DNA of 58,376 nucleotides from an uncultured Bacteroidaceae bacterium (GTDB lineage: Bacteria > Bacteroidota > Bacteroidia > Bacteroidales > Bacteroidaceae). The notes beneath the pieces were generated by a model that saw only the letters and a list, made by a program, of their open reading frames with translations, was not told the DNA's origin and made no database searches. The position numbers and the translations under genes are program-made. Where the stretch lies: contig CAJOLC010000001.1 in the NCBI GenBank assembly GCA_905235305.1, forward strand, positions 1 to 58,376. The letters are read 5' to 3'. Of the stretch, positions 52,720 to 58,376 are shown piece after piece. Position 1 is the first letter of the stretch; each line of letters starts with the position of its first letter.

Positions 52720-54684
52720 ATGGAATACAAAACTTCATTGCCTGAGAACGCTTTCCGCGAGTTGCGCGAGGGCGAAGAGTACGAACCTTTGATGGCGGCC
52801 GAAAGCAGTCCGAGGGAGGTCAACCTGTGGTCGGTCTGCTGGGGCATACTGATGGCTGTCATCTTCAGTGCAGCCGCTGCCTACCTGGGACTTAAGGTTG
52901 GTCAGGTCTTCGAAGCGGCTATCCCCATCACCATTATTGCCGTCGGCGTCAGCAGCGCCACTCGTCGGAAGAACGCCCTTGGCGAAAACGTCATCATCCA
53001 AAGCATCGGGGCTTGCTCGGGCGTCATTGTTGCCGGAGCCATCTTCACTTTGCCGGCGCTCTACATACTGCAGGCCAAGTACCCGGAAATGACGGTGAAC
53101 TTCCTCGAAGTCTTCTTTGCAAGCCTGCTCGGAGGCATCCTCGGCATCCTTTTCCTCATTCCTTTCCGCAAGTATTTCGTCAAGGAAATGCACGGCAAAT
53201 ATCCCTTCCCCGAGGCAACCGCCGGCACGCAAGTGCTCGTGAGTGGTGAGAAAGGCGGCGCTCAAGCCAAGCCTCTGATGATTGCCGGCCTGCTGGGCGG
53301 ACTCTACGACTTCGTTGTGGCGACCTTCGGATTATGGCACGAGAACTTCACCAGCCGTGCTCTGCTGTGGGGCGACACCGTTGCGGAGAAGGCAAAACTC
53401 GTGCTGAAGTGCAACACGGGGGCAGCTGTCCTGGGCATGGGATACATCGTCGGACTCAAATACGCCTTCATCATCTGCTGCGGCTCCGCGCTTGTGTGGT
53501 GGGTCATCGTGCCCTGCATCGCCCTCTTCTTCCCGTCGCTCGAGGTGCAGGAAGGCATCACGGCAGCCCTGGCAACTCCCGAAGACATCTTCCGCTACGC
53601 AAAGAGCATCGGCATCGGCGGCATAGCGATGGCCGGCATAATAGGCATCGTGAAGAGCTGGAGCATCATCGTCGAGGCCGTTTCGCTGGCTGGAAGAGAA
53701 CTCAAAGGCAAAAAGGACGTCGAACAAAACGACGTGCCCCGCACGCAGAAGGACCTTCCGATGCGTTGGATAAGCTTCGGCATCATCCTGACCCTCGTGC
53801 TGACTTTCCTCTTCTTCCACCTTGATGTGATGGGCGGAAACTGGGTCTTCAGCATCGTTGCCATTCTTGTCGTGACCATCATCACTTTCCTCTTCACCAC
53901 CGTGGCAGCAAACGCCATCGCCATCGTCGGCACGAATCCCGTCAGCGGCATGACTTTGATGACGCTCATCGTTGCCTCCGTCATCATGGTTGCCGTAGGT
54001 CTGAGCGGCACGAGCGGTATGGTGGCAGCGCTCATAATGGGCGGCGTGGTCTGCACAGCCCTAAGTATGGCAGGCGGCTTCGTTACTGACCTGAAGATTG
54101 GATACTGGCTCGGCAGCACGCCCCGCAAGCAGGAGACGTGGAAGTTCCTCGGCACGCTGGTCAGCGCAGCCACCGTTGCAGGTGTCATCATGATACTGAA
54201 CAAGACCTACGGCTTTACTGACGGAACCCTCGCAGCACCCCAAGCCAACGCGATGGCTGCAGTGATTGAGCCGCTGATGAGTGGTAACGGAGCGCCCTGG
54301 CTACTCTACGGCATCGGTGCCTTGATTGCACTCGTGCTGAATGCCTGTGGTGTGTCAGCCCTCGCATTTGCCCTCGGCATGTTCATTCCCTTGGAGCTCA
54401 ACCTGCCTCTCCTCGTTGGAGGCGCCATCAACTGGTTCGTCACGACCCGCAGCAATGATAAGGCCCTGAACGCAGCCCGTGGTGAGAAAGGCACTCTCCT
54501 TGCCAGCGGCTTCATCGCCGGCGGTGCTCTGATGGGCGTCCTCAGTGCCGCCCTCAAGTGGCAAAACGTCAACTTCGACTATGCCAACTGGTGGCAGAAC
54601 CCCTCTTCAGAGCTCCTCAGCCTCGGCATGTACTGCATACTTATTATATATATGGTACGTGCGTCCATGCGCGCAAAGGCATAA
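52720..54684 (+). CDS. Oligopeptide transporter, OPT family
   Basis: The 654-residue protein has about 14-16 hydrophobic helices, for example SVCWGILMAVIFSAAAAYLGLK, ENVIIQSIGACSGVIVAGAIF and MTLMTLIVASVIMVAVGLSG. The OPT signatures KVGQVFEAAIPITIIAVGV and KYPFPEATAGTQVL are present. OPT carriers move small peptides or metal chelates with protons. The substrate is not evident. It has no peptide-processing neighbour and is followed after 115 bp by rpsP, which has its own promoter. Confidence 0.93.
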   Translation: MEYKTSLPENAFRELREGEEYEPLMAAESSPREVNLWSVCWGILMAVIFSAAAAYLGLKVGQVFEAAIPITIIAVGVSSATRRKNALGENVIIQSIGACSGVIVAGAIFTLPALYILQAKYPEMTVNFLEVFFASLLGGILGILFLIPFRKYFVKEMHGKYPFPEATAGTQVLVSGEKGGAQAKPLMIAGLLGGLYDFVVATFGLWHENFTSRALLWGDTVAEKAKLVLKCNTGAAVLGMGYIVGLKYAFIICCGSALVWWVIVPCIALFFPSLEVQEGITAALATPEDIFRYAKSIGIGGIAMAGIIGIVKSWSIIVEAVSLAGRELKGKKDVEQNDVPRTQKDLPMRWISFGIILTLVLTFLFFHLDVMGGNWVFSIVAILVVTIITFLFTTVAANAIAIVGTNPVSGMTLMTLIVASVIMVAVGLSGTSGMVAALIMGGVVCTALSMAGGFVTDLKIGYWLGSTPRKQETWKFLGTLVSAATVAGVIMILNKTYGFTDGTLAAPQANAMAAVIEPLMSGNGAPWLLYGIGALIALVLNACGVSALAFALGMFIPLELNLPLLVGGAINWFVTTRSNDKALNAARGEKGTLLASGFIAGGALMGVLSAALKWQNVNFDYANWWQNPSSELLSLGMYCILIIYMVRASMRAKA

Positions 54685-54712
54685 AAACGAAAAAAAAAGT
54701 GTGTCTTGTGCA

Positions 54713-54741
54713 TTGCAATTCAAAAGAAAGTTGTACCTTTG
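54713..54741 (+). promoter_or_regulatory. rpsP promoter
   Basis: TTG (54713-54715), 18 bp, TACCTTTG (54734-54741), about 60 bp before the start codon; spacing one or two bases shorter than usual. Confidence 0.6.
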
Positions 54742-54799
54742 CGCCGCCGTTACGAGTTAGCGGCACATTTCAAACCTATTAAAAGTTCTAATTTAAATT

Positions 54800-55348
54800 A
54801 TGGCAACAAAAATCAGATTGCAGCGTCACGGCCGTAAAGGCTATGCTTTCTACAGCATCGTGATTGCTGATGTAAGAGCACCGCGTGACGGTAAGTTTAC
54901 AGAGAAGATTGGTACGTACAACCCGAACACCAATCCTGCCACTGTAGATTTGAAATTCGATCGTGCCCTGTACTGGGTAGAGGTAGGCGCACAGCCCACC
55001 GACACGGTTCGTAACATCCTGTCCGGCGAAGGTGTTTATCTCATGAAGCACCTGCGTGGTGGCGTCAAGAAGGGCGCTTTTGACGAGGCAGCTTGCCAGG
55101 CAAAATTCGATGCATGGAAGGCTGACAAGCAGAAGGGCTTGAGTCAAGTAACGGCTAAGAACGAGGCTGAGAAGAAGGCAGCTGCTGCTGCTAGGCTTGA
55201 GGCTGAGAAGAAGGCCAACGCAGAGATCGCAAAGAAGGTGGCCGACAAGAAGGCTGCTGAAGCTGTAGCAAAGGCGGAAGCCGGGGCTGCTGCCAAGGCT
55301 GAAGAGGCTACTGAGGGTGAAACAACAGAAACTCCCGCAGAGGCTTAA
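54800..55348 (+). CDS. rpsP: 30S ribosomal protein S16 with a C-terminal extension
   Basis: The 182-residue protein begins [20 protein letters not shown], the S16 core (about 1-85), continuing to [19 protein letters not shown]. The core is typically about 80 residues. The remaining ~95 residues are an Ala/Lys/Glu-rich, probably helical tail ([20 protein letters not shown], then [11 protein letters not shown]). Such long S16 tails are, to my knowledge, common in Bacteroidota. It assists assembly of the 30S subunit. The gene stands alone between its own promoter and terminator. Confidence 0.96.
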   Translation: MATKIRLQRHGRKGYAFYSIVIADVRAPRDGKFTEKIGTYNPNTNPATVDLKFDRALYWVEVGAQPTDTVRNILSGEGVYLMKHLRGGVKKGAFDEAACQAKFDAWKADKQKGLSQVTAKNEAEKKAAAAARLEAEKKANAEIAKKVADKKAAEAVAKAEAGAAAKAEEATEGETTETPAEA

Positions 55349-55399
55349 AATCAATCACAAACCATTATTTCAATTAGACTTTTTCCAACCAACCAAAGC

Positions 55400-55436
55400 G
55401 AAGGGCGTTGCCGTGAGGCAATGCCCTTCATATTTT
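55400..55436 (+). terminator. rpsP terminator
   Basis: GAAGGGCGTTGCC (55400-55412) pairs with GGCAATGCCCTTC (55417-55429), one G-T wobble and a GTGA loop, followed by ATATTTTTT. Confidence 0.88.
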
Positions 55437-55614
55437 TTATAGCTTCCCTGCCTGTGCCTTGGCATGCTTAGGCCATGAATAGCAATTGAAGACCTTGGAT
55501 GGAAGGCCGACACGCGCCCCGGACAGGTCATCAGACTGCTTTTCTTCACTCTTTTACCCTATATTCTACACTCCTCCAGCCTGCCGCGTCAGCAGACATG
55601 GCACAGGGGGTTGT

Positions 55615-55680
55615 TTGAACATACATGTATGTGCAATTGAATGTACATGTATGTGCAATTGAATATACATGTATGTTCAA
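55615..55680. repeat. Family B 66-bp array, copy 3
   Basis: TTGAACATACATGTATG at the left, TACATGTATGTTCAA at the right and 22-bp units starting TGCAATTGAAT. It is 66 bp, in the same orientation as the copy at 21563 and nearly identical to it. Confidence 0.9.
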
Positions 55681-55790
55681 GCAACCCATACTGAAGGGAG
55701 CAGGCGGCAAGTGAGGTCCAGCTGTCCGTCGAGGATTGTGCGACACTTGTTGCGTCGTTATGCAGGAATGCACAAAAAGTGCTTCCCATC

Positions 55791-55821
55791 TTTGTTTATT
55801 GCAAAGTATTTCGTATTTTTG
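55791..55821 (+). promoter_or_regulatory. GH43 gene promoter
   Basis: TTTG (55791-55794), 19 bp, TATTTTTG (55814-55821), exact consensus, 64 bp upstream of the start codon. Confidence 0.75.
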
Positions 55822-55885
55822 CATCGAAAAACTTCTCTCAGACATAGTTCTTACGTTGTTTATGAGGGCATAATCCGTATCAACC

Positions 55886-57655
55886 ATGAACCTGAACAAC
55901 CTCTGTCTCCGCCCGTGTGTTTTCCTCGCTGCCGTTTTCTTTGCCGTCGGCATGAGTGGAAAGAGCCGCAAGCCTGTGCATGTCGTGACAAATCCCATCA
56001 ATGTGGCGTATGCCTTCACGCGCGATGACAAGGCGGGAGGCCGTGAGGCTGCCGACCCGATGATTGTGCCCTTTGGCGACAAGTATTACCTCTTTGCTAC
56101 GAAGAACTATGGCTACTGGGTCTCTGATGACCTTTGCGACTGGACTTTCATCACCAGTGACGTGCTGCCGCTCCATCGTTTTGCACCCGCTGTGATGGCC
56201 TACAAGGGCGAACTCTACTGGATGGGGTCGCTCGACAACAGGCTCTACAAGACTGCTACTCCCGACAACGGGCACTCCTGGACGCTGGCTTCCGACGAAA
56301 TCTGTGCCTATCGTGATGCTCCCCGACGCACCGTAGTGGACCCATACCTGTTTGTCGACGACGACCAGCGCGTCTATCTCTACTGGGGAAGTAGCATGGA
56401 GGAGCCTATAAGGGGTGTGGAACTCGACACGGAGCATGGCTTTCGTCCGAAGAGCGACCCGACGGTGCTCATCGAACACCACGAGGATGTCTATGGATGG
56501 GAATGCCGTGGCGACCGCAACGAAAGGAAGGAGCCGAGTTGCAGCGAAGGCGCGGCCATGCTGAAGCATAACGGGAAATACTATCTCCAGTATGCCGGTC
56601 CGGGTACGCAGTTCGACACATACGGCGACGGACTTTACGTCGGAGACCATCCCCTGGGGCCTTTCACCCATGCCGATGCATCGCCTTTCTCCGTCAAGAC
56701 TGGCGGATGGATGACAGGTGCAGGTCATGGTACGACATTCCAGGACAAGTATGGCAACTGGTGGCACGTTGCCACAACCGTCATCGCACAGCGTTATAAG
56801 TTCGAGCGCAGGATAGGACTCTGGCCAGTCTTCTTTACGTCCGACGGAGGCATGTTTGCCCTCTCCGACTATGCCGACATGCCTTTCATCGTTCCCGACA
56901 AGCTTGTCGATTGGACAAAACAATCGCCCTGGACAGGCTGGACTGACATCTCTGTCGGGAAGCAAGTAGCCGTCTCCTCGCAGACACCAGAACATCCTGC
57001 CTCCAATGCCACAGACTTCAGCATCAAGACATGGTGGAGTGCTGCCACTGGCGAAGCTGGCGAATGGATCAGCGTGGACTTGGGGAAGATGTGTACCGTG
57101 AATGCCATACAAACCAACTTCGCCGACGAAGGGTTCGGCATGTACCAAAACGATGCGCCAGTCAAGACGCCGTACAGCTTCCTGCTTGAAGTCTCCGTCG
57201 ACGGCACGACGTGGCACAGTGTGGCCGACAAGACAGACAGCGGCGACGGCGCTACCCACCGCACACACGAACTGACGGTCCTGCCCAAACCCTGCAAGGC
57301 ACGCTATGTACGGGTCGTCAACAAAGCCAGACTGACAGGCCAGTTCTCTGTTTACGACCTTCGTGTCTTCGGACATTCGGCAGAGAAAGCACCTGAACGC
57401 GTCAGCGACATCCGCATCGACAGAAAGCCCGACCGCCGTCGCATCGAAGTGTCGTGGCCGAAAGCAGAGCGTGCCACGGGCTATGTCCTGCGGTGGGGCA
57501 TACGTCCGGACGCACTCTTCAGCACCTGTCAGACACTTGACACCAGCATAGAACTTGGCCTCTTCTCGACAGATCAGGAATACTACTTCAGCGTAGATGC
57601 CTGGGGCGACGGCGGCATAACGCAGGGAAAAAGACCCACCCCAACCCTCCCTTAA
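55886..57655 (+). CDS. GH43-family hydrolase with F5/8C and fibronectin-III-like domains
   Basis: The 589-residue protein has a signal peptide (cleavage near VGMSGKS). The five-blade GH43 domain (about 35-345) starts ADPMIVPFGDKYYLFATKNY and includes VVDPYLFVDDDQRVYLYWGSS and SEGAAMLKHNGKYYLQYAGPG. A discoidin/F5-8C module is about 352-492 (SNATDFSIKTWWSAATGEAG...KARYVRVVNKARL) and an FN3-like module about 500-585. GH43 enzymes are arabinofuranosidases, xylosidases or galactanases. The last residues (KRPTPTLP) and the stop lie inside the GC-rich palindromes that follow. Confidence 0.85.
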   Translation: MNLNNLCLRPCVFLAAVFFAVGMSGKSRKPVHVVTNPINVAYAFTRDDKAGGREAADPMIVPFGDKYYLFATKNYGYWVSDDLCDWTFITSDVLPLHRFAPAVMAYKGELYWMGSLDNRLYKTATPDNGHSWTLASDEICAYRDAPRRTVVDPYLFVDDDQRVYLYWGSSMEEPIRGVELDTEHGFRPKSDPTVLIEHHEDVYGWECRGDRNERKEPSCSEGAAMLKHNGKYYLQYAGPGTQFDTYGDGLYVGDHPLGPFTHADASPFSVKTGGWMTGAGHGTTFQDKYGNWWHVATTVIAQRYKFERRIGLWPVFFTSDGGMFALSDYADMPFIVPDKLVDWTKQSPWTGWTDISVGKQVAVSSQTPEHPASNATDFSIKTWWSAATGEAGEWISVDLGKMCTVNAIQTNFADEGFGMYQNDAPVKTPYSFLLEVSVDGTTWHSVADKTDSGDGATHRTHELTVLPKPCKARYVRVVNKARLTGQFSVYDLRVFGHSAEKAPERVSDIRIDRKPDRRRIEVSWPKAERATGYVLRWGIRPDALFSTCQTLDTSIELGLFSTDQEYYFSVDAWGDGGITQGKRPTPTLP

Positions 57656-57755
57656 AGGGAGGGAGAATGTCTCCCCTTTAAGGGGAGATATAGAGGGGTC
57701 TTTCCCTTGAAGGGAGGGAGAAAAAGCCCCCTCCTAACCTCCCCCATGGGGGAGG
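57645..57755. repeat. Family D: four GC-rich palindromes at the GH43 stop codon
   Basis: CCCTCCCTTAAAGGGAGGG (57645-57663, 19 bp, stop codon TAA at 57653-57655 in its centre), CTCCCCTTTAAGGGGAG (57671-57687), TCCCTTGAAGGGA (57703-57715) and CCTCCCCCATGGGGGAGG (57738-57755) follow each other with purine-rich spacers. Each can fold as a hairpin. A similar palindrome follows ychF (15473-15490). Confidence 0.85.
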
Positions 57756-58138
57756 AAATAAATTACAAAATAGTTAAATTGTACATAAATTGTAAATCGG
57801 AGTCCGCGCTTTAGCAGCGCGCCTTTGTACTAAAGTATCAAAGAAATTGTCAAATCGTAAATTATCATTGTTCTTTTGTGACCATGTTCCTGCTTGCAGG
57901 CAGTATGTTTGCAGGCAACTATCACAAGGCTGCACGGCTGCAACTGCGTGAGGCAGCGGTGCTGATGATGGAACACACACACCCAATAGCGGTTAAGACC
58001 AGCAAGAACGACGGCTTTTTCTCAAATATACTGTAGTAGAACGCATGTAATTTTGTTAAAATACAGAGATTTTATATTAGAAATGATGTAATATCAAAAG
58101 AAAATTGTAATTTTGCATCCGAAATAATATAATTTGAT
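57656..58138. other. 483-bp gap before hipB
   Basis: It holds the family D palindromes, AAATTGT/AAATCGT repeats (about 57775-57795 and 57850-57862) and the hipB control region (58091-58140). A 50-codon frame at 57884-58036 (MFLLAGSMFAGNY...) has no recognisable family and is not called. Confidence 0.5.
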
Positions 58139-58140
58139 AT
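58091..58140 (+). promoter_or_regulatory. Putative hipBA operator and promoter
   Basis: ATATCAAA (58091-58098) and TTTGATAT (58133-58140) are a perfect 8-bp inverted repeat flanking TAATTTTG (58108-58115), the likely -7 box. The right half overlaps the hipB start codon (58139). Dispersed palindromes around the promoter are typical of HipB autorepression. Confidence 0.55.
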
Positions 58141-58342
58141 GGAAAAGACAAAACTATCAGCAGTTGTAAAGACCCTACGCAAGGAATATGGCCTTACTCA
58201 GGAAGACCTCGCCTTGAAGTCGGGCGTGGGACTATGCTTCGTCAGAAACTTAGAGCAGGGGAAGCCGACGCTGAGGATGGATAAGGTGAACCAACTTCTT
58301 GATTTGTTTAACTACGAACTAACAGCAACACCCAAGCAATGA
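58139..58342 (+). CDS. hipB: HipB-like XRE-family antitoxin
   Basis: This 67-residue HTH protein reads MEKTKLSAVVKTLRKEYGLT, then QEDLALKSGVGLCFVRNLEQGKPTLRMDKVNQLLDLF, a complete XRE helix-turn-helix (about residues 10-65) with the HipB-like ending NYELTATPKQ. In hipBA modules HipB binds its own promoter and neutralises HipA. Its stop overlaps the next start by the sequence ATGA, which fits an operon. Confidence 0.8.
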   Translation: MEKTKLSAVVKTLRKEYGLTQEDLALKSGVGLCFVRNLEQGKPTLRMDKVNQLLDLFNYELTATPKQ

Positions 58343-58376
58343 GGCAAGCAGAAATATATCGCAAAGGCATTCTTGC
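58339..58376 (+). CDS. hipA: HipA-like kinase toxin, 5' end only (cut by window edge)
   Basis: The ATG at 58339 overlaps the hipB TGA. The 12 visible codons read MRQAEIYRKGIL, matching the start of the HipA N-terminal domain (M-x-QAEVY-x-NG-x-LAG pattern). The rest is outside the window. HipA phosphorylates GltX in E. coli; activity here cannot be judged. Confidence 0.65.
   Translation, partial: MRQAEIYRKGIL

Larger units (their letters stand above)
55349..55885. other. 537-bp gap between rpsP and GH43
   Basis: It contains the rpsP terminator (55400-55436), a family B array (55615-55680) and the GH43 promoter (55791-55821). The 55440-55610 part holds nothing recognised. Reading frames there have no protein-like character. 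Confidence 0.5.

Noticed and set aside
57884..58036. 50-codon plus-strand frame (MFLLAGSMFAGNYHK...)
   Set aside because: It has no family resemblance, no promoter and an unremarkable length for chance. It might be a gene remnant, but nothing supports it.

Overview
The window looks like a chromosomal segment of a member of the Bacteroidales, most likely Prevotella-like (inference). The reasons are Bacteroidota-type promoters (TTG or TTTG, 19-20 bp, then TAnnTTTG) ahead of many genes, surface proteins with BACON-like domains and C-terminal type IX secretion (T9SS) sorting domains, a PorZ-like T9SS component, several glycoside hydrolases, and the gene run parA-parB-DUF5683-mltD-relA next to surE-lpxB. 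No tRNA, rRNA, CRISPR array or insertion sequence was recognised.

Layout. 1-6.5 kb (minus strand): a 56-residue peptide gene, two large secreted proteins and a LuxR-type regulator with a hemerythrin/RIC-like sensor, all followed at their 3' ends by copies of one dispersed hairpin repeat. 6.6-12.9 kb (plus): a five-gene putative iron-uptake operon of porin, permuted imelysin lipoprotein, di-heme DUF1111 oxidoreductase, second porin and mono-heme lipoprotein. 13.1-16.4 kb: a Rid-family protein, ychF and lgt. 16.5-24.3 kb (minus): an HHH/beta-barrel protein, a GH78 rhamnosidase, a C_GCAxxG_C_C protein and mutS. 24.9-33.7 kb: a BASS transporter, a DUF1080 lipoprotein, GH2, a WYL-family regulator that appears to lack its WYL domain, a second GH78 and a CE1-like esterase, consistent with degradation of a rhamnose-containing glycan but without SusC/SusD genes. 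34.3-42.7 kb (plus): an outer-membrane barrel, leuS, two YitT proteins, an ITP/XTP pyrophosphatase and porZ. 42.7-51.5 kb: an ABM monooxygenase, lpxB and surE (minus), then parA, parB, DUF5683, mltD-like and relA/spoT (plus). 51.8-58.4 kb: a nitrilase-type amidase, an OPT transporter, rpsP, a GH43/F5-8C protein and the start of a hipBA toxin-antitoxin operon cut by the window edge.

The most unusual content is between genes. Eight intergenic arrays are built from 22-bp tandem units carrying palindromes. Six of these are exactly 66 bp and fall into two related sequence families (A and B), and two belong to a GC-rich family (C). Separately, many gaps carry short arrays with a 7-bp period whose consensus differs from gap to gap. 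Similar repeats also sit inside the reading frames of lpxB and the nitrilase, and an 8-bp version lies in the sorting domain of one surface protein. These arrays often touch start or stop codons. I do not recognise them as any named element.
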